From Coriobacteriia bacterium (GTDB lineage: Bacteria > Actinomycetota > Coriobacteriia > Coriobacteriales > QAMH01): a DNA stretch of 64,000 bases. The stretch is taken from positions 546,121 to 610,120 of the forward strand of contig QAMH01000006.1 of NCBI GenBank assembly GCA_003149935.1. The letters are read 5' to 3'. This document shows positions 43,460-52,140 of the stretch, piece after piece. Each line of letters begins with the position of its first letter. Positions within the stretch are counted from its first letter, which is position 1. The position numbers were made by a program, and so were the translations under genes. The notes below the pieces were generated by a model. That model did not search any database. It was not told where the DNA came from and saw only the letters and a list, made by a program, of their open reading frames with translations.

Positions 43460-44458
43460 CTACGAGATGACAAACGAGCCGTTTGACTCGTCGTAACTCA
43501 CGTTCTTGGTGACGTAGCCCTTGGCGCTCATCCACGAAAGCACCGGCTCGATGAGCTCGGCAGGAGGATAGGCGGGCTCGCCTTGGGCAGTGCGCGCCAT
43601 CGGATACTCGCAGATGGCGTAGCTCGCGGCGACCTGCTCGTTGAGGTTTGCCTTCTCGACGAGCAGCATGCGGTACCTCTCGGGATCGGCGTTAATCCGG
43701 CTTGCGGCCTCATCCCACACCTCGCGCACGGCAGCCAGGGTCTTGGCGCCCTCGCCCGTGTTATAGGCGTCGCGCACGACCATGACCGATTGCGAAACGT
43801 TCTCGCCCGTCGCGTCATCGGCAAGCAGCACCATGCCCGATGCCTGGCCGAGCGCGAGCATGGACGCGGGAAGCGCGGCGGCATCGAGCTGGTCGGCAGC
43901 GACGAGACCATAACGATCGGGCAGGCTCGCAACCTCGCTCACCGGGATGCTCGCGGGATCGATACCCTGCTGCACGCACAGCTGCTCGAAGACGTATTCG
44001 GGCACCGTATTGGCGGCAAGCCCCACGCCCTTGGTACCGTTCGCGAGATCGGCAAGCGAGGTGATACCGCTATCGGCACTCGTCAGCACGCCAAAGCGCC
44101 CCTGCTCGGGTGTCGCTCCGAGCGTGATCCACTCAAGTGAGAGGTCGGTGCCGGACTCGCAGAGCTTGACCGCGCGCATGGGGTCGGTCATCGCGATGTC
44201 GACCTCGCCAGCCGTCAGCGCCGCCGAAAGGCCCTGGGCGGAATCGAAGACGACTATCTCGGCATCGACGCCCGCGTTCTCGAAGAGACCCTCTTCCTCG
44301 GCAACCCACATGGGCAGGATGTCCTCGGTCGGCATGGTGCCGATGCGGATGGAGCCGGCTGGCTGCTGCGCGGAGCACGCGCCGAGCGCAAGAACCGCGA
44401 CAAGCGCGAGAACGGAGCAGAGCATCGGAAGGAAACGTCGTGTCAGTGCAGATTTCAT
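43460..44458 (-). CDS. ABC transporter substrate-binding lipoprotein (NMT1/SsuA-like)
   Basis: Exported solute-binding protein of 332 residues. A signal sequence with lipobox LALGACS (Cys near residue 28) anchors it to the outer face of the membrane. The mature part has the type II periplasmic-binding fold of the NMT1/SsuA/ThiY group (IRIGTMPTEDILPMWVAEEE, then SAALTAGEVDIAMTDPMRAV and TKGVGLAANTVPEYVF). The ligand is unknown. As first gene of an operon with menA and menG, it may bind a naphthoate or naphthoquinone precursor (inference). The fold is shared with the enzyme MqnA, but the lipobox argues for a transporter part. GAGGTG precedes the ATG. Confidence 0.88.
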   Translation of the reverse strand: MKSALTRRFLPMLCSVLALVAVLALGACSAQQPAGSIRIGTMPTEDILPMWVAEEEGLFENAGVDAEIVVFDSAQGLSAALTAGEVDIAMTDPMRAVKLCESGTDLSLEWITLGATPEQGRFGVLTSADSGITSLADLANGTKGVGLAANTVPEYVFEQLCVQQGIDPASIPVSEVASLPDRYGLVAADQLDAAALPASMLALGQASGMVLLADDATGENVSQSVMVVRDAYNTGEGAKTLAAVREVWDEAASRINADPERYRMLLVEKANLNEQVAASYAICEYPMARTAQGEPAYPPAELIEPVLSWMSAKGYVTKNVSYDESNGSFVIS

Positions 44459-44633
44459 GATGTGGCCACCTCGTACGTGAACTCAATACCCCGATAGGAT
44501 AGGGCGATTGGCCGGGCGCTTCAACATGTTTCACGCAGCTGGCCGCACGCATGTGCGCTCCGGCTGACGTTACGGGACGGTTGGCATCTCGCGGCATCGC
44601 GCGTGATACACTCGCTACGCGGAAAGGCGGTAC

Positions 44634-47045
44634 ATGCAGGCGCGCAGGATACATCTCAACGGCATCGTGCAAGGCGTGGGCTTCAGGCCCCATGTCGTGC
44701 GCTGCGCGCGCATGCTCGGCTGCACGGGGTGGGTGCTCAACGACACCCACGGCGTCGAGATCCAGGTGCAGCACGAAGATACAGCCGTGCTGGATGCGTT
44801 CGAAGACGCGCTTGTCGAGGACGCACCTGTAGCCGCCCACATCCTGAGTTGCCTGTCGCGGCCAGGTTCATGCGAAGAACTTGATGACTTTGCCATCCGG
44901 GCATCGGCGCATGGCGAGCATGCGAGCACGCTCGTGAGCCCCGATCTTGCCACCTGCGATGCCTGCATAGACGAGCTCTTCGACCCGAACGACCGCCGCT
45001 ACCACTACCCGTTCATCAACTGCACGAACTGCGGCCCGCGCTTCACCATCATCGAGGAGCTACCCTATGACCGCTCCGCGACCTCGATGCGCGCTTTCGA
45101 GATGTGCCCACAATGTGCCGAGGAATATGCCGATGTGGCAGATCGCCGCTATCACGCCCAGCCCGATGCCTGCTTCGCGTGCGGGCCGCGGATCTGGTGG
45201 GTGGACACTAATACGGAGGCGGAAAGGGTATTCCCCCTCGTCGAGACCGTTTTGACTCCTCGTGGGAATGCCCTTTCCGCCTCCGTATCAGAAGCTGTCC
45301 TTGAAGGTGGATTTGACGATGAGGGGACACTGATTCTCGAAAGGCAGCATCTCGCGCGGGAAGAATCAGATGCGATCATAGGATACGCAGCGCAACAATT
45401 GCGTGCAGGCGACGTTCTTGCCATCAAGGGGCTCGGCGGCTGGCACCTGGCATGCGACGCATGCAACGAGGAAGCCGTCACGCGCGTGCGCGTGCGCAAG
45501 CATCGTCCAAGCAAGCCGCTTGCCGTCATGGTGCGCGATCTCGACATGGCACGCACGTATGCTCGCGTGTCTGATGAGGAAGCCGCCCTGCTCGAAAGCC
45601 CGGCGCGTCCCATCGTGCTGCTCGAACGCGTGCCAGACTCCCCCATCGCCGCAAACGTCGCGGGAGACCTGCCCGAGATTGGCCTCATGCTTCCGGCGAC
45701 TCCCCTGCAGCATCTGCTCATGCACGAGCTCGATACGCCCCTCGTGATGACGAGCGGCAATCGTAGCGGCGAGCCCATCGTCGCCACCGACTGTGAGGCG
45801 TTCGATGCGCTCGGACACATCGCCGATGGCTTTCTCGGTAACAACCGCGCGATCGTCGCACGTTACGATGACTCCGTCGCCCGCATCACGGATGATGGGT
45901 CCGTCCAGATGATTCGCCGCGCACGCGGCTATGCGCCCACGCCGCTTATCCTCGGGCGTGACGGGGGGACGGGGCTAACGTCACACGAATCCCAGTGTGA
46001 CGTTAGCCCCGTCCCCCCGTCACGCGCCGTCCCCATCATCTTCGCAGCCGGTCCCGAGCAAAAGGCAACCTTCACCTTCCTCGACGACGAGCACGCTTAC
46101 ATCTCGCAGCATCTTGGCGATCTCGAGCATCTAGGCACCATGCGCGCATGGCACCAGGCACGCGAGCGCTACGAACAGCTCTTCGACACGCATCCGCAGG
46201 TCATTGCCTGCGACATGCATCCCGAATATCTTGCAAGCAAATGGGCACGCGAATACGCGTGTGAACATGATCTGCCGCTCATCGAAGTGCAGCATCATCA
46301 TGCGCACATCGCCTCGGTGCTCGGCGAGAACGAACTGCAAGGCCCCGTCATCGGCATCGCGCTCGACGGTACGGGATACGGTACGGACGGCACGATCTGG
46401 GGTGGTGAGATTCTCATCGCCACGCGTGGCAAATTCGAACGCTTCTGGCACCTGCCTGGCTTCTCATTGCCAGGCGGTGCTGCCGCCATCCTCAACCCCG
46501 AGCGCACTGCATATGCGCTGCTCAAGGCATATGACGAGCTTGACGATGCATTCTTCGGCCAGTTCTCCCTCGATAACCCGCAATTCGCGTGCTTCCTCGA
46601 ACGCCTCGAGAACCGCACGTTGTTCGACCAAATGATCGAAAAGGGCATTAACTCGCCCTTGTGCTCGTCTACAGGACGCCTCTTCGATGCGGCAAGCGCA
46701 CTCCTGGGCATCTGCACGCATCCCGGCTATGACGGCGAGGCAGCCTGCCTGCTCGAGGCAGCCGCCTGGCGCAATGACGATGAGCACCCGCTCACGGCAC
46801 GAGCGTTTCATGAGGGCCTCATCAACGCTATCATCGAACAAACGCTACGGGCGCGAAGCGAGACGGGGATCAACGACATTGCTTTGAGCGGTGGCTGCAT
46901 GGTCAACCGCATACTCTTCTCCCAGCTGTGTGAGCGCTTAGGAGACCTGGGATTCACGGTCTACATCAACCGCGAACTTCCGCCCAATGATGGATGTATC
47001 TCGTATGGACAGGCAATCGTTGCCTGCGCACGTTTGGAGGAATAG
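44634..47045 (+). CDS. hypF: Carbamoyltransferase HypF with two palindromic insertions
   Basis: Makes the thiocarbamate on HypE that becomes the cyanide ligand of Ni-Fe hydrogenases. The 803-residue protein is longer than the usual 750-770. Domains in order are acylphosphatase (NGIVQGVGFRPHVVRCARML), two zinc fingers (CDACIDELF, CTNCGPRF, CPQCAEEY, CFACGPRIW), YrdC-like (VLAIKGLGGWHLACDAC, KHRPSKPLAVMVRD) and a Kae1-like C-terminus (VQHHHAHIASVLGENEL, IALDGTGYGTDGTIWGGE, ALSGGCMVNRILF). Extra residues occur at two interdomain linkers, about 193-218 (between zinc fingers and YrdC) and about 441-464 (before the Kae1-like part). Each coincides with a DNA palindrome. Catalytic motifs are intact, so the protein is probably active. 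It starts the hypF-hypC-hypD operon. Confidence 0.93.
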   Translation: MQARRIHLNGIVQGVGFRPHVVRCARMLGCTGWVLNDTHGVEIQVQHEDTAVLDAFEDALVEDAPVAAHILSCLSRPGSCEELDDFAIRASAHGEHASTLVSPDLATCDACIDELFDPNDRRYHYPFINCTNCGPRFTIIEELPYDRSATSMRAFEMCPQCAEEYADVADRRYHAQPDACFACGPRIWWVDTNTEAERVFPLVETVLTPRGNALSASVSEAVLEGGFDDEGTLILERQHLAREESDAIIGYAAQQLRAGDVLAIKGLGGWHLACDACNEEAVTRVRVRKHRPSKPLAVMVRDLDMARTYARVSDEEAALLESPARPIVLLERVPDSPIAANVAGDLPEIGLMLPATPLQHLLMHELDTPLVMTSGNRSGEPIVATDCEAFDALGHIADGFLGNNRAIVARYDDSVARITDDGSVQMIRRARGYAPTPLILGRDGGTGLTSHESQCDVSPVPPSRAVPIIFAAGPEQKATFTFLDDEHAYISQHLGDLEHLGTMRAWHQARERYEQLFDTHPQVIACDMHPEYLASKWAREYACEHDLPLIEVQHHHAHIASVLGENELQGPVIGIALDGTGYGTDGTIWGGEILIATRGKFERFWHLPGFSLPGGAAAILNPERTAYALLKAYDELDDAFFGQFSLDNPQFACFLERLENRTLFDQMIEKGINSPLCSSTGRLFDAASALLGICTHPGYDGEAACLLEAAAWRNDDEHPLTARAFHEGLINAIIEQTLRARSETGINDIALSGGCMVNRILFSQLCERLGDLGFTVYINRELPPNDGCISYGQAIVACARLEE
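45211..45288. repeat. Palindrome inside hypF, second family
   Basis: Arms of 25 bases (45211-45235 and 45264-45288), beginning ATACGGAGGCGGAAAGGG, pair with a single wobble mismatch around a 28-base loop. The reading frame passes through without a stop and adds about 26 residues to the linker after the last zinc finger. The sequence is unrelated to the other palindrome in the same gene, and no second copy was seen in the window. Confidence 0.85.
45956..46025. repeat. Palindromic element inserted in frame in hypF
   Basis: Thirty-one-base perfect arms (45956-45986 and 45995-46025) flank the loop GAATCCCA. The element shares its layout with that of thiN (GTGACxGGGGGACGGGG, a variable step, then GTCAC). 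It is read in the same frame there and here, giving the related peptides GRDGGTGLTSHES and GRDRGTGVLSREP. The other two forward frames contain stops (TAA, TGA). Confidence 0.9.
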
Positions 47046-47047
47046 AC

Positions 47048-47308
47048 ATGTGCTTGGCAATACCCGCTCAAGTCACCGAGCTTGATGAAAAGCAGATGAT
47101 GGGCACCGTTGACATCATGGGCGTCACGCGCGAGGTGGCACTTGATCTTGTCCCCAAGGTAAAAGTCGGCGATTGGGTACTCGTGCATGCCGGCTACGGC
47201 ATCGAAATCATCGACGAGCAATTCGCCAACGAAACGCTCGAGCTCATCAGGCAATTCCCCGAGCTCATCGATGAGGACCACCCCGGCATGGGCGCAGGTG
47301 TCGCCTAA
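47048..47308 (+). CDS. hypC: Hydrogenase maturation chaperone HypC
   Basis: Small chaperone (86 residues) that carries the Fe(CN)2CO unit with HypD to the hydrogenase large subunit. It has the invariant N-terminal MCLAIPAQV, whose Cys2 binds iron, and the core VGDWVLVHAGYGIEIIDEQFA. GGAGGAA lies before the ATG. It starts just after hypF, and its stop overlaps the hypD start (TAATG). Confidence 0.96.
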   Translation: MCLAIPAQVTELDEKQMMGTVDIMGVTREVALDLVPKVKVGDWVLVHAGYGIEIIDEQFANETLELIRQFPELIDEDHPGMGAGVA

Positions 47309-48411
47309 TGCTCGACCTCTCCGGATTTCGCGACCCCAAGCTCGGCAAGGAGCTCATTGCCCGCATCAACGATATTGCCCCGGCAGCTCTCGAACGCTGT
47401 GACGGGCACATCAGGCTCATGGAGGTCTGCGGCACGCATACGGTCGCACTCGCCCGAGCGGGCATCCGCAGCATTTTGCCCGAGGGCATCAAGCTTGTCA
47501 GCGGTCCTGGTTGCCCCGTCTGCGTCACGGCCAACGAGGACATCGACACGGTCATCGCGCTTTCGCGTCTCGATGACGTCATCATCACGACCTTCGGCGA
47601 CATGACACGCGTGCCAGGCTCAACTTCCTCACTCAACGAGGAGAAAGCCGCCGGACGCGACATCCGCATCGTCTACTCCCCCCTCGATGGACTGCGCTGC
47701 GCACAGGAAAATCCCGACCGCGAGGTCATCTTCGTGGGCGTTGGTTTCGAGACCACGACGCCGCTCATCGCCTCTACCATCAAACGCGCCGAGGCGGCCG
47801 GCATCGAGAACTTCAGCGTCTTTGCCGCGCACAAGACCGTACCGCACACGCTCGAAGCGCTCGTCAACGATCCTGAGGTCGCCATCAATGCCCTCATACT
47901 GCCAGGGCACGTCTCGACCATCATCGGCCGCACGCCCTACGAATTCCTCGCGCGTGACTATGGCATTCCCGGATGCATCATGGGCTTCGAGCCAAACGAT
48001 TTGCTGAGCGGCATTGCGATCTTGCTGCGCATGCTCGCACGCGGTGAGGCGAACATCGTGAACGACTACCGGCGTGGCGTGCAGGACGAGGGCAATGTCG
48101 ATGCCCAGGCGACCATCGCCGAGGCCTTCGAGCCCTGTGATGCCACCTGGCGCGGTCTGGGCCTCATCCCCGATTCTGGCTACAGGCTGCGCGAGAAGTA
48201 CGCCCGCTTCGATGCGCTTGCCAAGTTCTCACCCATCATCGAGCCGACGATCGAGCCCAAGGGTTGCCGCTGCGGTGATGTGCTGCGCGGCGTCATGGAC
48301 CCGAGCGAGTGTCCGCTCTTTGCCACGGCCTGCAGTCCGGAGCACCCCATTGGCCCTTGCATGGTCTCGAGCGAAGGCTCCTGCGCCGCGTTCTACAAGT
48401 ACCTGCGATAG
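47308..48411 (+). CDS. hypD: Hydrogenase formation protein HypD
   Basis: Iron-sulfur scaffold on which the Fe(CN)2CO group is assembled with HypC and HypE. The 367-residue protein has LMEVCGTHTVALARAGI, LVSGPGCPVCVTANEDID, GVGFETTTPLIASTI and the C-terminal cysteine set in GCRCGDVLRGVMDPSECPLF and CSPEHPIGPCMVSSEGSC. The expected hypE does not follow; instead a repeat region and the opposing pheT gene come next. Confidence 0.96.
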   Translation: MLDLSGFRDPKLGKELIARINDIAPAALERCDGHIRLMEVCGTHTVALARAGIRSILPEGIKLVSGPGCPVCVTANEDIDTVIALSRLDDVIITTFGDMTRVPGSTSSLNEEKAAGRDIRIVYSPLDGLRCAQENPDREVIFVGVGFETTTPLIASTIKRAEAAGIENFSVFAAHKTVPHTLEALVNDPEVAINALILPGHVSTIIGRTPYEFLARDYGIPGCIMGFEPNDLLSGIAILLRMLARGEANIVNDYRRGVQDEGNVDAQATIAEAFEPCDATWRGLGLIPDSGYRLREKYARFDALAKFSPIIEPTIEPKGCRCGDVLRGVMDPSECPLFATACSPEHPIGPCMVSSEGSCAAFYKYLR

Positions 48412-48414
48412 GAG

Positions 48415-48540
48415 AGATTTCTCCACTCCGGCGCTGCACGCCTCCGGTCGAAATGACAATCGTGGGTCACGTGCCCCCGTTCGAAATGACAATCGTCGGT
48501 TACGCGCCTCCGGTCGAAATGACATTGTCGGTTACGCCGC
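48415..48540. repeat. 33-bp tandem repeat related to the GTCATTTCGA family
   Basis: TCGAAATGACA recurs at 48448, 48481 and 48514, that is with an exact period of 33 bases. Each unit reads roughly TCGAAATGACAATCGT, then GGTxACG and GCCxCCG. A GAGATTTCTCCACTCCG segment precedes them (from about 48415), as in the element at 27110-27273. The array fills the gap between the convergent hypD and pheT. Confidence 0.8.
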
Positions 48541-48558
48541 TGAGAACGTCACGCGGTC

Positions 48559-51006
48559 TCAGCTTCTCACCTCGCCGCCTGTCGCCTTCATGACCTTGGC
48601 GACGATACGCTCGTGGGCCTTCTCGACTTCCTCGCTCGTGAGGGTACGGTCGCTCGCACGATAGGTGATCCTGAACGCCATGGATTTCTTGCCCGCGCCC
48701 ACGCGCTCGTCATCGCGGTACACGTCGAAGAGGCGCACGCTTTCGAAGGGACCCTTCTTGCCGGCGCTCGTGATGCACTGCTCGATGCGCTCGGCCGTCA
48801 CGTCCTCGTCGACGACGATGGCGAGGTCGACCTCGATGCCCGGATAGACGGGCACGTCCACGTACGGGCGCATGTCGCCGGTCACGCCGAGCAGCTGATG
48901 CACGTCGAACTCGAATGCGGCAACGGAACCCTCCACATCAAAGGCCTGGCAGACGAGCGGATGCATCTCGCCGACCCAGCCCAACACACGCCCGCCTGCG
49001 ATAACGCTTGCAGCACGTCCTGGCGTCAACCAGGGGGCCTCATCGGCATCAAGTGCCTTGAATTGCAGCTTCTGCACGCAAAGCTCGCGCATGAGGTTTT
49101 CGACGATGCCCTTGGCATCGAAGAAGTCGATGGCCTGCGCTGCCTGGTTCCAACCCGGAAGCGTAAAGGAACCGGCAAGCACGCCGGCGAGCATCGTGCG
49201 TTCCTTCGGAGACTTGCGTCCCTCGGCCGCACCGAAGACGACACCGCGCTCGAAGAGCTGTACGTCGAAGACGCCACGACTCTGGTTGTAGGCAACGCTG
49301 CGCAGCAGGCCGGGAATGATGCTGCGACGCAGGACCGATTGCTCGCTGCTCATCGGATTGATGAGCTCGACGGCCTCGCCACGGCCTTCCTCGGGCATAC
49401 GCGTCTTGTCCATGTCGTCGGAGGGCACGAGCGAGTATGTCATCGTCTCGTTCATGCCGCACGCGCGTAACGTCTGGGCCATGAGCTCGATGCGCTGCTG
49501 CTCGACCGTACGACCGCCCGCATGAGCGCCGCCAGGAAGCGTCGAGGGAATGCGGTCCATGCCATAGATGCGCAGAACTTCCTCGTACAGGTCGATTTCC
49601 CGCGTGAGGTCGGGACGAAAGGTTGGAGCGATGACCTCGACCTGCTTATCGCCGGGCTTGCCTTCGACATCGCACCCCAGATCGGTGAGGATGCGGAACT
49701 GCCCCTCGTCAGTGATGTCTGCGCCGATGTGGGCACGGAGACGATCGGGGCGCAACGTGAGCTTGGCGCGCTCGGTACGAATGGGGTACTCATCGACCAC
49801 CTCGAGGCAGACCGTGCCACCCGCGACCTCGGCGATGAGAGCGGCGGCGATGGCGGAGTACTCGTCGCAGGTGGTCGCATCCACACCGCGCTCGTAGCGC
49901 AGGGAGGCCTCACTCACGAGCGAGAGGTTGCGCGAGGTGCGGCTCGTGTGGGCCGTCGAGAAGGTCGCACTCTCCAGGAGCACATCGGTCGTTGTCTCGG
50001 TGACCTCGCTGTCGAGGCCGCCCATGACACCGGCAAGGGCGACAGGGTTCTCTCCATCGGTGATGAGCGCCATGTCGCTGGTAAGCGTGCGTTCCTCGCC
50101 ATCGAGCGTCGTGAACTTCTCGCCATCGCGCGCGGCACGCACGCCCACGTGATGCTTGCCATCGGCGCCCTTGGGAAAGGCGCGCAGGTCGAAGGTGTGC
50201 AGGGGTTGGCCCAACTCGAAGAGGATGTAGTTGCTGATGTCGACGACGTTGTTGATGGGACGGGCGCCCAGGGCCGTGATGCGCTCGACGAGCCATTGCG
50301 GCGAGGGGCCGATCTTCACGTCGCGGATGATGCGAGCCGTATAGCGCGGGCACAGCTCGGGGTCGTCGATTTCGACCGAGACAAGGTCGCGCACGTCCTC
50401 GGCATTGGTGGGGCCGGGCACGTCACAGGGCGGATCATAGTGCCACGGGATGTGGTACATGGCGCCCACCTCGCGGGCAAATCCCTTCATCGAGAGGCAG
50501 TCGGGGCGGTTGGGCGTGATCTCGAGATCGAGCACCGTGTCGCTCAGGCCACGCCAGGCGGCAAACGACTCGCCCAGGGGCGCATCCTCGGGCAGCTCCA
50601 TGATGCCCTCATGGCTGCTTCCCAAGTTGAGCTCGCGTTCCGAGCAGATCATGCCGCAGCTCTCGACACCGCGCAGCTTCGACTTCTTGATCTTGAAGTC
50701 GCCGGGCAGCACCGTGCCGATGGTCGCGACGGCAACCTTGAGGCCAGCGCGCACGTTGGGCGCTCCGCACACGATCTGCGTCGGTTCGGCGCCATCGCCA
50801 AAGTCGACGGTCGTGACGTGCATGTGATCGCTATCGGGATGCGGCTCGCAGGTCTTAACGAGGCCGATCTTCACACCGTCGAGGTTGGCACCCATCTTCT
50901 CGACGCCCTCGACGCCGGTTCCAGTCAAATCGAGCCTGTCGCAGAAGTCCTGCAGGGCATCGGGCACCTTGACCATCGTGTCAAGCCATTTCAATGAAAC
51001 AAGCAT
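48559..51006 (-). CDS. pheT: Phenylalanine--tRNA ligase beta subunit
   Basis: Large subunit of the alpha2beta2 phenylalanyl-tRNA synthetase (815 residues). The N-terminus MLVSLKWLDTMVKVPDALQD is followed by an EMAP-like tRNA-binding domain (about 40-150). Next are the B3/B4 editing domain (ITPNRPDCLSMKGFAREV), B5 and the catalytic-like core, and a C-terminal FDX-ACB domain (YPGIEVDLAIVVDEDVTAER). It starts 33 bases after pheS, under the same T-box leader. Confidence 0.96.
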   Translation of the reverse strand: MLVSLKWLDTMVKVPDALQDFCDRLDLTGTGVEGVEKMGANLDGVKIGLVKTCEPHPDSDHMHVTTVDFGDGAEPTQIVCGAPNVRAGLKVAVATIGTVLPGDFKIKKSKLRGVESCGMICSERELNLGSSHEGIMELPEDAPLGESFAAWRGLSDTVLDLEITPNRPDCLSMKGFAREVGAMYHIPWHYDPPCDVPGPTNAEDVRDLVSVEIDDPELCPRYTARIIRDVKIGPSPQWLVERITALGARPINNVVDISNYILFELGQPLHTFDLRAFPKGADGKHHVGVRAARDGEKFTTLDGEERTLTSDMALITDGENPVALAGVMGGLDSEVTETTTDVLLESATFSTAHTSRTSRNLSLVSEASLRYERGVDATTCDEYSAIAAALIAEVAGGTVCLEVVDEYPIRTERAKLTLRPDRLRAHIGADITDEGQFRILTDLGCDVEGKPGDKQVEVIAPTFRPDLTREIDLYEEVLRIYGMDRIPSTLPGGAHAGGRTVEQQRIELMAQTLRACGMNETMTYSLVPSDDMDKTRMPEEGRGEAVELINPMSSEQSVLRRSIIPGLLRSVAYNQSRGVFDVQLFERGVVFGAAEGRKSPKERTMLAGVLAGSFTLPGWNQAAQAIDFFDAKGIVENLMRELCVQKLQFKALDADEAPWLTPGRAASVIAGGRVLGWVGEMHPLVCQAFDVEGSVAAFEFDVHQLLGVTGDMRPYVDVPVYPGIEVDLAIVVDEDVTAERIEQCITSAGKKGPFESVRLFDVYRDDERVGAGKKSMAFRITYRASDRTLTSEEVEKAHERIVAKVMKATGGEVRS

Positions 51007-51039
51007 GGTGGTTTCCTTATCTATTACAAACGTTGCGGG

Positions 51040-52101
51040 CTAGAACTGACGCAGGAAGCGCATGTCGCCTTCGAGCAGCATGCGCAGGTCGGGCACGTCA
51101 TACTTGAGGCAGGCAAGGCGCTCGACGCCCACGCCGAAGGCAAAGCCCGTATAGACCTCGGGATCGATGCCCACGTTCTCGAAGACGTTGGGGTCGACCA
51201 TGCCACAGCCCAGGATCTCGACCCAACCCGTGTGCTTGCAGAAGCGACAGCCCTCGCCACCGCAAATGCCGCAGGAAACATCCGCCTCGGCAGACGGCTC
51301 GGTGAAGGGGAAGAAGTGGGCGCGAAAGCGGGTCTTGCGCTCCTCGCCGAAGAACGCCTTGATGAAGTAGTCGAGCGTCCCCTTGAGATCGCCAAAGGTG
51401 ATGCCCTTGTCCACGACGAGACCCTCGATCTGATGGAACTGCGGCAGGTGCGAGGGGTCAGCCACGTCATGGCGATACACCTTGCCCGGACTGATCATGT
51501 AGATGGGCGGCTCCTTGTCCTCCATGGCATGCACCTGCGTGCCCGAGGTCTGAGTGCGCAGCAAAACGTCGCTCTCACCGCGTACGTTGCTTACCTCGCC
51601 AGAGCGGTCGACGATGTAGAAGGTGTCCTGGATGGAGCGGCTCGGATGGTCCTTGGGCGAATTGAGCGCCGTGAAGTTGTACCAGTCGGTCTCGATCTCG
51701 CGTCCACCCTCGACCTCGTAGCCGATACCCGCAAAGATGTCGGTGCACTCGCGGATGATGCGGTTGATGAGATGCTCGCTGCCGATGGGCATGCTACGAC
51801 CAGGCAGCGTGATGTCAACCGCACTCCCCTCAAGTTGGGCATCAAGCTCGGCTGCCTTGAGCACCGTCTTGCGCTCGGCAAGTGCCGCCTCAATCACATC
51901 GCGCACCTCATTGGAGAGCTTGCCCACGATGGGACGCTCCTCGGGCGGGACATCGCGCATGCTGCGCAGCACGCTCGTGAGCGATCCCTTTTTGCCAAGC
52001 ACGCCGATGCGCACTTCCTCGAGTGCATCGCTTGTCTCGGCCTCCGAAATGGCGGCAAGCGTCTCGTCGCGCAAGCCTTCCAGTTCTTCCTTCAGCGCCA
52101 T
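51040..52101 (-). CDS. pheS: Phenylalanine--tRNA ligase alpha subunit
   Basis: Catalytic class II subunit (353 residues). An N-terminal coiled coil (about 1-85) precedes the core with IGSEHLINRIIRECTDIFAG, RTQTSGTQVHAMEDKEPP and motif 3 GFAFGVGVERLACLKYDVPD. A Cys-rich insertion CGICGGEGCRFCKHTGW looks zinc-binding and occurs in other Gram-positive PheS. The ATG at 52101 follows AAGGACAAGAGA; the long in-frame extension upstream is the T-box leader. Confidence 0.96.
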   Translation of the reverse strand: MALKEELEGLRDETLAAISEAETSDALEEVRIGVLGKKGSLTSVLRSMRDVPPEERPIVGKLSNEVRDVIEAALAERKTVLKAAELDAQLEGSAVDITLPGRSMPIGSEHLINRIIRECTDIFAGIGYEVEGGREIETDWYNFTALNSPKDHPSRSIQDTFYIVDRSGEVSNVRGESDVLLRTQTSGTQVHAMEDKEPPIYMISPGKVYRHDVADPSHLPQFHQIEGLVVDKGITFGDLKGTLDYFIKAFFGEERKTRFRAHFFPFTEPSAEADVSCGICGGEGCRFCKHTGWVEILGCGMVDPNVFENVGIDPEVYTGFAFGVGVERLACLKYDVPDLRMLLEGDMRFLRQF

Positions 52102-52140
52102 TCTCTTGTCCTTTCGACCAATCGTCCACACGACGTGAGG

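Noticed and set aside
43460..44458. Binding protein considered as the menaquinone enzyme MqnA or MqnD, which share the fold
   Set aside because: A signal sequence with lipobox and an adjacent ATPase and permease fit a transporter-binding lipoprotein much better.
48448..48540. 33-bp periodic repeats considered as a CRISPR array
   Set aside because: The units are contiguous, without unique spacers, and no cas genes are present.
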